Below, piece by piece: positions 1 through 5,543 of a stretch of DNA of 6,231 bases (position 1 is the stretch's first letter; the number at the start of each line of letters is the position of its first letter). The DNA is taken from the NCBI GenBank assembly GCA_023251285.1, contig JAHEZB010000144.1, forward strand, positions 1 to 6,231, given 5' to 3'. A program made the position numbers and the translations under genes. The DNA is from Chitinophagaceae bacterium. Lineage in GTDB: Bacteria; Bacteroidota; Bacteroidia; Chitinophagales; Chitinophagaceae. Under the pieces are notes generated by a model. That model did no database searches and had not been told where the DNA came from. It was given only the letters and a program-made list of their open reading frames with translations.

Positions 1-2090
1 AGCAAATTCGTCTTTGCAAATCCTTTCAATTCTTCTGAAGGTTTTTTTAATTCTTTTGAAGGTGCAGTCAGGTATAACTCCACTACATCTTTCCCTGCAA
101 CAGAGCCGGTATTTTTTACGTCAACTGTAGCAATAATTTTTCCGTTAAAGTCTTTGCTGCTTAATTTCAGATTGCTGTAAGTAAATTGAGTATAACTTAA
201 ACCATAACCAAAATCATAAGCAGGTTTCACATTGAAAGTATTGAAATAACGATAACCAACATAAATACCTTCATCATAAATTACTTCAGCAGGAACAGAT
301 TTCTGACCGAATAATCCGCTGGTAGCCTGATTTGGAAATTCTTTTCCCGGAAAACTTTTTGCTGATGGTTCATCGTCATATTTCATCGGAAAAGTGGTTG
401 CCAGTTTTCCTGAAGGATTTACTTTTCCGTCAAGCAAAGCTGTCATTGCATTTCCGCCTTCCTGGCCTGGTTGCCAGGCAAGCAAAATAGCATCCGGATT
501 GTCTCTCCAGCTTGCCACTTCTATCACACCGCCGATATTTAATATCACTACCACCTTTTTATTTTTTGCATGAAAAGCATTTGATACATTTTGAATCAAA
601 GCTCTTTCAGTATCCGATAAATTAAAATCATCTTCCAGTTTTCTGTCTTTCCCTTCACCTGCATTTCTGCCAATCGCAATCAATGCAATATCAGCATCAT
701 CCGCCTCCTTGTTGATCACATTATTGTCCACCACATACTCTCCAATCGGTGGAGTCGGATGCATGAATTCCTGCATGAAACTTTTCTTTGGGCGTTTTGC
801 TTTTTCTGTTTGAAGATAATTTTGATAATCATTCTTCAAATCCGGGTTTGTTTTATAACCTGCACTGTTCAATCCTTGTTCTAATGAAACAGTATACGCC
901 TTATTTACATCGCCACTACCGGTTCCGCCGGCTATTAACTGATATCCATTAATTCCAAACAAAGCAATATTGCGAACATTTTTATGGAATGGAAGTGCAT
1001 TGTTATCATTCTTTAATAAGACCATTCCATCTTCAGCAACGTTCCGCGAAATGTCAGCATCTTTTTTCAAATCAGGCTTATCAGAATATTTTAATTTTTT
1101 GTATGCGGGCGATTTAAAAACAGTTTCTAAAATCCTTTCACAATTGCGATTCAAATCAGAAACGTTCAGTGTTCCGTTTTTTACCGCCTCTTCAATCGCT
1201 TTTGTTTGTTCAGGTCTTCCTGGCATCAGTAAATCATTTCCTGCTTTCATCTGTGCAACCGCATCTTTTCCTCCAAACCAATCAGTCATCACCATTCCTT
1301 TAAATCCCCATTCATTTCTTAAAATCGTAGTAAGCAAATCGTAATCTTCAGAAGTGTATGTTCCATTGATTTTATTGTAAGAACTCATAACGGTCCACGG
1401 TTGTGCTTTCTTTACAGCAATTTCAAAACCTTTTAAATAAATTTCTCTTAAGGCTCTTTCACTAACGATTGTGTTTACCGTATTCCGATTCGTTTCCTGG
1501 TTGTTTCCTGCAAAATGTTTTATCGAAGTTCCTACACCATTCGATTCAATTCCGTTTACAATAGCTGCAGCCATATTACCCGTCAAAACCGGATCTTCTG
1601 AATAATATTCAAAGTTTCTTCCGCCCAAAGGATTGCGGTGAATATTCATTGCAGGAGCAAGAATGATATCGATGCCGTAATCTTTGATCTCGCTTCCGAA
1701 AGCAACACCCATTTTCTTTACCAAAGCCGTATCCCATGTAGAAGCAAGCAGTGTTGCAACCGGCCATGCAGTAGCATAATAAGAGCGTGAACTGTCGCCG
1801 TTTCTAAATGGTTCAATTCTTACCCCAGCGGGCCCATCAGAGAGAACAATGGATGGAATCCCCAAACGGGGAATGGCAAAAGTTTGTCCTGCGGCACCTG
1901 GCACTTTAGCTTTCGATTTAGCCGCAGCAGCAGTCATACCGGGAATTCGCATGCCAACTCCAACCACTAATTGCGCTTTTTCTTCCAAAGTCATTTTATC
2001 AACAAGCTGCTTTGCTTTTGCTGAATTATCCTGTGCTTTTACTGCATGAAAACTAAGTGCAATGAATAAAAAAGAGAAGAGTTTTTTCAT
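1..2090 (-). CDS. Secreted GH3 beta-glucosidase (BglX-like), C-terminus cut by window edge
   Basis: Glycoside hydrolase family 3 enzyme, expected to release terminal beta-linked glucose (or a related sugar) from oligosaccharides in the periplasm. 696 codons are visible with no frameshift and no stop before the edge. Residues 1-19 form a signal peptide (MKK, hydrophobic core, then AVKA before Gln20). The N-terminal barrel carries the substrate-site motif LSDGPAGVR (Asp85), GRNFEYYSEDP (158-167), KHF (191-193) and the nucleophile motif VMTDW with Asp270. The second domain carries GEGKDRK with the likely acid/base Glu479, followed by LSDTE and NPSGKL. A fibronectin-III-like domain starts near residue 605 (YDEGIYVGYRYF, DFGYGLSYT) and is cut at residue 696; about 30-60 residues are probably missing. 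There is no PA14 insertion, so the layout resembles Thermotoga Bgl3B. The ATG at 2088-2090 is chosen because it begins the signal peptide. The divergent Nudix regulator probably controls it. Substrate specificity (glucoside versus xyloside) cannot be read from the sequence. Confidence 0.95.
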   Translation of the reverse strand, partial: MKKLFSFLFIALSFHAVKAQDNSAKAKQLVDKMTLEEKAQLVVGVGMRIPGMTAAAAKSKAKVPGAAGQTFAIPRLGIPSIVLSDGPAGVRIEPFRNGDSSRSYYATAWPVATLLASTWDTALVKKMGVAFGSEIKDYGIDIILAPAMNIHRNPLGGRNFEYYSEDPVLTGNMAAAIVNGIESNGVGTSIKHFAGNNQETNRNTVNTIVSERALREIYLKGFEIAVKKAQPWTVMSSYNKINGTYTSEDYDLLTTILRNEWGFKGMVMTDWFGGKDAVAQMKAGNDLLMPGRPEQTKAIEEAVKNGTLNVSDLNRNCERILETVFKSPAYKKLKYSDKPDLKKDADISRNVAEDGMVLLKNDNNALPFHKNVRNIALFGINGYQLIAGGTGSGDVNKAYTVSLEQGLNSAGYKTNPDLKNDYQNYLQTEKAKRPKKSFMQEFMHPTPPIGEYVVDNNVINKEADDADIALIAIGRNAGEGKDRKLEDDFNLSDTERALIQNVSNAFHAKNKKVVVILNIGGVIEVASWRDNPDAILLAWQPGQEGGNAMTALLDGKVNPSGKLATTFPMKYDDEPSAKSFPGKEFPNQATSGLFGQKSVPAEVIYDEGIYVGYRYFNTFNVKPAYDFGYGLSYTQFTYSNLKLSSKDFNGKIIATVDVKNTGSVAGKDVVELYLTAPSKELKKPSEELKGFAKTNL

Positions 2091-2212
2091 AAAAAAATTA
2101 TTTAAAAGATGGAGGACGGATCTTTATTGCGTTATTTTGACACAATGTAAAATATTTAATTCAATTCCTAAATTTTAATTTTTGGTTTAATTAGTTCACC
2201 TTTATCGCTGAT
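2091..2212. promoter_or_regulatory. Divergent promoter region between the GH3 and Nudix-regulator genes
   Basis: These 122 AT-rich bases separate two divergently transcribed genes and must hold both promoters. Neither start codon has a Shine-Dalgarno sequence, as is usual in Bacteroidota. On the plus strand, TAATTTTTG (2177-2185) resembles the -7 consensus TAnnTTTG with one extra T. I found no clean promoter on the minus strand. An 8-base AT palindrome (AAATATTT, around 2150-2157) is the only perfect dyad noticed and is too simple to call an operator. The placement of a regulator gene beside its likely target suggests an operator here, but this is inferred from gene order. Confidence 0.45.
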
Positions 2213-2983
2213 ATGAAAGCTGATAAAAAATTAAGCGAACATTTTTTAAAAGGCCATGAAAAATACCTGCGTCATATTTCTATTGATTGTGTCGTATTTG
2301 GTTTTCATGAAAATGAACTAAAGGTGTTGTTATTAAAAGCAAAATATGCCGGTAAATGGGCATTACCCGGAGGGTTTATACTTACTGAAGAACACATGGA
2401 TGAGGCAGCAGGACGCATTCTAAAAGAAAGAACCGGCCTTGACAAGATTTTTCTTCAGCAGTTTTATGTTTTTAGTGATCCGGATCGGTCAACAAAAAAA
2501 ATAAACCAGGGATTTTTAAAAAATCTGGGAATCAAGCTTGACAAAAGCTGGATGTTTGATAGATTTATTTCTGTAGGATACACAGCTTTGGTAGATTTTA
2601 CAAAAGTGATACCGGAGCCTGATATTTTTTCTGAGAAATGTGAGTGGTTTAATATTCATGAGATTCCTGAAATGATTCTGGATCATGAAAATATCCTGGT
2701 AAAAGCATGGGGTTATTTACGGCTTCAATTAAATTTCCAACCGGTCGGATATAATTTATTAACAACAAAATTCACCATGCCTGAATTGCAAAAACTGTAT
2801 GAAACGATATTGGAGAGAAATTTAGACCGTAGAAATTTTCAAAGAAAGATAATCGATACCGGTATATTAAAAAGGTTAGAGGAAACAAAAAAAGGCGGAT
2901 CTCACAAAGCTCCTTATTATTATAAATTTGATTTGCGGAATTATAAAAAAGCGCTGCGAGCAGGAATGGGATTTGAATTGTAA
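2213..2983 (+). CDS. Nudix-related transcriptional regulator (NrtR/AraR-like)
   Basis: A 256-residue protein with an N-terminal Nudix fold (about 20-155) and a C-terminal winged-helix region (about 175-250), the architecture of NrtR and of the Bacteroides AraR-type sugar regulators. The Nudix fold shows KWALPGGF at 48-55 followed by a box at 54-76. Compared with the catalytic consensus GX5EX7REUXEEXGU, the box keeps Gly54, Glu60, Arg68, Glu72 and Gly75 but has Ile69 and Arg73 where two metal-binding glutamates are expected, so hydrolysis is unlikely and a ligand-sensing role is favoured. The C-terminal part has LQKLYETIL, then NFQRKIIDTGILKRL, then KGGSHKAPYYYKFD, typical of the DNA-binding domain of this family. 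It lies divergent from the GH3 gene and probably senses a sugar or sugar-phosphate linked to that enzyme's products; the ligand is inferred, not seen. The ATG at 2213 is the only sensible start. Confidence 0.87.
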   Translation: MKADKKLSEHFLKGHEKYLRHISIDCVVFGFHENELKVLLLKAKYAGKWALPGGFILTEEHMDEAAGRILKERTGLDKIFLQQFYVFSDPDRSTKKINQGFLKNLGIKLDKSWMFDRFISVGYTALVDFTKVIPEPDIFSEKCEWFNIHEIPEMILDHENILVKAWGYLRLQLNFQPVGYNLLTTKFTMPELQKLYETILERNLDRRNFQRKIIDTGILKRLEETKKGGSHKAPYYYKFDLRNYKKALRAGMGFEL

Positions 2984-2986
2984 TGA

Positions 2987-4042
2987 TTACTTCATTTTCA
3001 CTCTTGGATCGATAATTCCATAAAGAAGATCAGCCAAAATATTGATCAAGACAAAAATAGTAGCGGCAAAAAGGACCGAACCCATTACCACCGGATAATC
3101 TAATTTTTCCAACGCATCTACGGTTACTTTTCCAATTCCTTTCCATCCAAAAATATATTCGACAAAAAAAGCGCCTGCCAATAATTCGGCAAACCAGCCT
3201 GTAATAGCTGTTAATACAGGGTTTATGGCGTTTCTCAAAGCGTGATGCAGTACCACTTTTCTTTTACCCAATCCTTTTGCATATGCCGTTCTGATATAAT
3301 CCTGGTTCAAAGTGTCGAGCATAGAACTGCGTGTAAGTTGGGTAATAATAGAAAGAGGCCTGATGCCAAGTGTGAGCGCAGGTAAAATTAGATTTTGCAG
3401 CGTCAGATATTTTTCTCCGGTTACCTGGTCAATATTGAACCAACTGCCGGTGAGTGGAAGTCCCGTGTACTGATGCAATACCAAACCAAAAATGTAAGCA
3501 ATCACAATTGCCATAAAAAACGAAGGCGCAGAAATGCCAATGACACTGGCAAAGACAGAAGTAGTATCCAGCCACGTATTCTGTTTTACGGCAGCAACAA
3601 TGCCCAGAAATATACCAAAGATAACGGCAAAAAACATGGCGGCACAAGCAAGCAAAATCGTTCCCGGTAAGGCTTCCATTAACACTTCAGTGACGGGTTT
3701 TTTTGTTTGATAACTTCTTCTCAGGTAAGGAACTTTAATACCGATATTTTCATTTCCACCTATTCCAACAAAAAAGCCGTGCAGGCCTTTTTGTTTTATA
3801 TCTTCATTTGAATGAACAGCAATTGGTGAAATATCATTTACATAAAAAACAAATTGTTTCCATTTTGGCTGATCGAGATACAATTCTTTCCGGATATTAT
3901 CCATTGTTTGTTTGTCGCCGGTCTGCCCCAAAACCATTCGTGCAGGATCACCAAACGCCTGGAAAATAAAGAAGACGACAATGACAACGCCGATTAAGAC
4001 GAGAACACCATAGCCAAGTTTTTTTAAAAGAAGTTGGAACAT
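2987..4042 (-). CDS. OppB/DppB-type peptide ABC transporter permease
   Basis: A 351-residue inner-membrane subunit of a dipeptide/oligopeptide/nickel-type ABC importer. Six hydrophobic segments lie near 10-30, 124-151, 160-190, 213-233, 278-298 and 317-343. The EAA-like cytoplasmic loop that docks on the ATPase is at about 249-276 (YIRTAYAKGLGKRKV, then HHALRNAINPV). The N-terminal MFQLLLKKLGYGVLVLIGVV and the C-terminal end DPRVKMK are typical of OppB/DppB. The segment between the first two helices (about 31-120) is long, with a Gly-rich stretch near 88-101, which explains a length above the usual 305-340 residues. No partner permease, ATPase or binding protein lies in the window. The gene starts directly after the toxin stop codon and has no recognisable ribosome-binding site. 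Its stop codon lies 3 bases from that of the convergent regulator gene. Substrate is not determinable. Confidence 0.92.
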   Translation of the reverse strand: MFQLLLKKLGYGVLVLIGVVIVVFFIFQAFGDPARMVLGQTGDKQTMDNIRKELYLDQPKWKQFVFYVNDISPIAVHSNEDIKQKGLHGFFVGIGGNENIGIKVPYLRRSYQTKKPVTEVLMEALPGTILLACAAMFFAVIFGIFLGIVAAVKQNTWLDTTSVFASVIGISAPSFFMAIVIAYIFGLVLHQYTGLPLTGSWFNIDQVTGEKYLTLQNLILPALTLGIRPLSIITQLTRSSMLDTLNQDYIRTAYAKGLGKRKVVLHHALRNAINPVLTAITGWFAELLAGAFFVEYIFGWKGIGKVTVDALEKLDYPVVMGSVLFAATIFVLINILADLLYGIIDPRVKMK

Positions 4043-4336
4043 TTAGAATCTTAAATTTGCCGGATTTTGGTAGCTGTTAGCAATTCGTAAAATATGAATT
4101 TCATTTTCAAACTCCCGATATATTATTAGATAATCACGCACTATTTTAATTCTCATACCTTCATAGTCGGTTAGTTTTCCAATATTTGGATATTTAGCAA
4201 TAATTTCTATTGCTTCTTCATATAATTTGTTGAGCTTAATGCTGTAAAAGCCGGATTTATTTCTTTTATCCCAATATTTAAAAATCCTTTTACGATCATC
4301 TTGTGCCCTTAAAGACCATACTACTGTTTTAGCCAT
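4043..4336 (-). CDS. ParE/RelE-superfamily toxin
   Basis: A 97-residue protein with the pattern of type II toxins of the RelE/ParE superfamily. It begins with a beta strand and helix carrying VWSLRAQDDRKRIFKYW (6-22), continues with a second helix (LYEEAIEIIAKYPNIGKL, 38-55) and ends with the strand-rich core MRIKIVRDYLIIYREFENEIHILRI (61-85). The ALR-D-x-x-I-x-x-YW start and the YP-x-IGK turn favour the ParE branch (gyrase poison) over a ribosome-dependent RelE mRNase, but target assignment is inference. The upstream antitoxin gene overlaps it by 16 bases, which indicates translational coupling and a shared mRNA. Its TAA stop codon is followed immediately by the permease ATG with no base between. 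The ORF is intact. Confidence 0.86.
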   Translation of the reverse strand: MAKTVVWSLRAQDDRKRIFKYWDKRNKSGFYSIKLNKLYEEAIEIIAKYPNIGKLTDYEGMRIKIVRDYLIIYREFENEIHILRIANSYQNPANLRF

Positions 4337-4557
4337 TCCCTGATATCTTTTTTAGCTTCTTCATCAGTTAAAAATTGACCATTTTTAATTTCATTTTGTG
4401 CTTCTGTTACAGCAATGATTTCTTCAGGACTTAGTTTATATATTTCTTCTTCAGGAGTTTCTATTTCAATCAAACGATTTACATCCATAAGCAAATCGGT
4501 ATCCTCGATTTTTCTTATCCTATCAATAACTTTATTTTGTAATTCTGTTGTTGACAT
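4321..4557 (-). CDS. Type II antitoxin partner of the ParE-like toxin
   Basis: A 78-residue acidic protein placed directly upstream of, and overlapping, the toxin gene, the usual order for type II modules. The N-terminal half (ELQNKVIDRIRKIEDTDLLMDVNRLIEIE) is predicted mainly helical and probably serves dimerisation. The C-terminal part (IKNGQFLTDEEAKKDIREWLK, about 57-77) resembles the toxin-wrapping tails of small Bacteroidota antitoxins, with the NGxxxTxEEAxxxIxxWL pattern. I do not see a clear ribbon-helix-helix or other DNA-binding domain, so autoregulation is uncertain. Assignment rests mainly on gene order plus the tail motif. Confidence 0.82.
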   Translation of the reverse strand: MSTTELQNKVIDRIRKIEDTDLLMDVNRLIEIETPEEEIYKLSPEEIIAVTEAQNEIKNGQFLTDEEAKKDIREWLKQ

Positions 4558-4699
4558 AATTGTTCATTTATTTTTCACAAATTAAACAAAATTCTTTTTA
4601 GAACATGCAATAGGTAAAAACTGCAACTCCAATTAAAAACGTAATTAACATGGATTTAATGCAAGAAATATTCTAATTCCTATTTTTCTCATTTCAAAT
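4558..4699. promoter_or_regulatory. AT-rich gap upstream of the toxin-antitoxin genes
   Basis: These 142 bases lie between the stop of the unknown 141-residue gene and the antitoxin start. On the minus strand, TAATTTGT near 4576-4583 is one T short of the Bacteroidota -7 element and would give a very short leader for the antitoxin gene; no matching -33 element is seen. Two short dyads occur: TTCT/AGAA (4592-4603) and AATTA/TAATT (4631-4646). Either could be an autoregulatory site, but both are AT-rich and weak. No intrinsic terminator with a GC stem and T-run is visible, so read-through from the upstream gene is possible. Confidence 0.3.
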
Positions 4700-5125
4700 T
4701 CACTTCAAATGCTGTTTAAATTTTTTCAACTCTGTAACATCAGCAGGGACAAGCGTTTCATTGTTATCATATTTTGCTTTTAAAAACAATACTCTTTTAT
4801 GTTGCGGATATTTTGCAAGAATTTCTTCAATTAATTTTCCAGCCGCTTCGTCTTTTTCAAACATCGGTGTGTTTGGGGGAAGTTCAGATTTTTGCCTTGT
4901 CGGCATTTTTTTAATAATTGATTCGAGCGCGGCAAGCCGACCCGGAAGTACCCCGTTTATCTTGGATGCTTTATCATACAATCCCTGCAATTGTTTTTTG
5001 CTGAGCCAGCCGCGACGCTGATATTGCTGATAAATACTAATTACAAAAGTAGAGACAGGAAAAGCCATGATGCAATCTTCCAGCAGCATGTTAATTATAT
5101 CCAGTTTAGCTTTGTTTTCTGCCAT
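4700..5125 (-). CDS. Conserved-looking hypothetical protein, 141 residues
   Basis: I do not recognise this protein. It is a soluble, lysine-rich protein without signal peptide or convincing membrane helix. It has a predicted helical N-terminal half (about 1-75), with FVISIYQQYQRRGWLSKKQLQGLY at 27-50. That stretch is reminiscent of a short helical module seen in many uncharacterised or phage-linked proteins (aromatic residues, then RxGxLSxKQ). A proline-rich linker follows (PTRQKSELPPNTPMF, 75-89). The second helical part (about 91-141) has EEILAKYPQHKRVLFLKAKYD. The ATG at 5123-5125 is the first in frame and codon use is natural, so it is probably a real gene. It reads in the same direction as the antitoxin, toxin and permease genes, 142 bases upstream of them. 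No function is assigned. Confidence 0.75.
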   Translation of the reverse strand: MAENKAKLDIINMLLEDCIMAFPVSTFVISIYQQYQRRGWLSKKQLQGLYDKASKINGVLPGRLAALESIIKKMPTRQKSELPPNTPMFEKDEAAGKLIEEILAKYPQHKRVLFLKAKYDNNETLVPADVTELKKFKQHLK

Positions 5126-5186
5126 GAAATATTTTTTGGAAAATTAATAAGTATTTTATTAATGCCTCCAGGCTTTTTGTAGAATA

Positions 5187-5219
5187 CAGGAATAAAGCGT
5201 AAAACCGCTTATTGACCTG
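5187..5219. other. Bulged 12-bp hairpin upstream of the unknown gene
   Basis: CAGG (5187-5190), AATA (5191-5194) and AGCG (5196-5199) pair with CGCT (5206-5209), TATT (5210-5213) and CCTG (5216-5219). One A is bulged on the left arm (5195), GA is bulged on the right (5214-5215), and the loop has six bases. It is not followed by a T-run on either strand, so it is not an intrinsic terminator. It lies 62-94 bases upstream of the unknown gene's start, where it could be part of that gene's 5' leader or an operator. Confidence 0.4.
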
Positions 5220-5337
5220 GAAACACAAATTCATCATATTTGTTTGTCTGCTGGCAATAAATTTACCTCGAAATTTTTTTTACCGTCATTCTAACAAAAA
5301 AATTACAAAAAAAACTCCCTGATATTCATTTATATAT

Positions 5338-5345
5338 TATTTTTG
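5338..5345 (+). promoter_or_regulatory. Candidate Bacteroidota -7 promoter element
   Basis: TATTTTTG matches the Bacteroidota sigma consensus TAnnTTTG exactly. No good -33 TTG/TTTG element lies at the usual distance upstream, where the sequence is A-rich and then CTCCCTGAT. If used, transcription would begin near 5352 and give the GNAT gene a leader of about 190 bases that contains the switch-like hairpins. In an AT-rich region a chance match is possible. Confidence 0.42.
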
Positions 5346-5432
5346 CTTTTCAATTTTATAAAAAATACAGTTCAGGCCTTGAAAACAAATATTTTATATC
5401 ATTTCTTTTCCCCGGCAACGGTATATTTATCT

Positions 5433-5502
5433 CTATCATCACGACGTGGATGCTGATAGGCCGAGCAGTTGAAACCGCCCCTATCAGTGAAAAAATATCC
5501 AC
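5433..5502 (+). promoter_or_regulatory. Leader with mutually exclusive hairpins (candidate attenuator or riboswitch)
   Basis: Segment A (CTATCA, 5433-5438) and segment C (CTATCA, 5481-5486) are identical, and both are complementary to segment B (TGATAG, 5454-5459). In one fold, B and C form an 8-bp perfect stem (CTGATAGG 5453-5460 with CCTATCAG 5480-5487, 19-base loop), enclosed by a second perfect stem (GTGGAT 5446-5451 with ATCCAC 5497-5502). In the other fold, A pairs with B, helped by CAC/GTG (5440-5442 with 5446-5448), and this breaks both stems. The loop's ACCG (5474-5477) could also pair with CGGT (5419-5422). A pyrimidine tract ending in six T (5506-5522) follows, but it is not directly attached to a stem, so it is not a standard terminator. 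The position before a presumed arginine operon suggests control of that operon. I do not recognise a known riboswitch class. Confidence 0.55.
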
Positions 5503-5524
5503 CGAATCTCTCCCTCTTTTTTAA
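5450..5524 (+). CDS. Possible 24-residue leader peptide ORF
   Basis: ATG at 5450-5452 opens a 24-codon frame ending in TAA at 5522-5524, 19 bases before the GNAT start. The peptide begins MLIGRAVETAP and ends STESLPLF. Its start codon lies in the outer stem of the leader structure and its codons run through the whole B:C hairpin, so translation would melt that hairpin. It is not rich in arginine codons (one CGA), which argues against simple arginine-codon stalling. There is no Shine-Dalgarno sequence. It could be a chance frame, and similar short frames are common. Confidence 0.28.
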   Translation: MLIGRAVETAPISEKISTESLPLF

Positions 5525-5543
5525 AATTTAAATTTCTTGCAAA

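Larger units (their letters stand above)
5126..5543. other. 418-base intergenic region holding divergent control signals
   Basis: This is the only stretch above 300 bases without a conventional gene. It separates the minus-strand unknown gene from the plus-strand GNAT gene. It is strongly AT-rich with poly-A and poly-T runs, interrupted by GC-containing islands that form hairpins (5187-5219 and 5433-5502). A Bacteroidota-type -7 element lies at 5338-5345. The frame that contains the small ORF at 5450-5524 is open from 5261 but has no ATG, GTG or TTG before 5450, so the upstream part is probably chance. No tRNA or transposon end was recognised. Confidence 0.7.

Noticed and set aside
970..2049. 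Plus-strand open frames (970-1344 and 1849-2049) inside the GH3 gene
   Set aside because: They lie opposite an intact GH3 coding sequence with full catalytic motifs, and their translations have no protein-like features.
2091..2212. Operator for the Nudix regulator
   Set aside because: No convincing long dyad was found, only an 8-base AT palindrome; kept as a general regulatory region only.
3395..3670. Overlapping frames within the permease (plus 3395-3670, minus 3429-3647)
   Set aside because: The permease frame is continuous and has the family motifs here; the cysteine- and basic-rich translations are shadows.
5164..5178. GCC-TCCA-GGC followed by TTTTT as an intrinsic terminator on the plus strand
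   Set aside because: The stem has only 3 G-C pairs (4 pairs would leave a 2-base loop), and no plus-strand gene lies upstream to be terminated.
4761..5182. Plus-strand frames 4761-5021 and 4991-5182
   Set aside because: Antisense to the 141-residue gene, with low-complexity translations and no initiation context.
5371..5383. Short dyad TTCA/TGAA around AGGCCT
   Set aside because: Four AT-leaning pairs only; expected by chance at this length.
5411..5480. SAM-I-like string CCCGGCAACG (5411-5420) and a hammerhead-like CTGATAG...GAAA core (5453-5474)
   Set aside because: The SAM-I core elements are in the wrong order and P1 is missing. The hammerhead CUGAUGA box is not matched and there is no proper three-stem arrangement.
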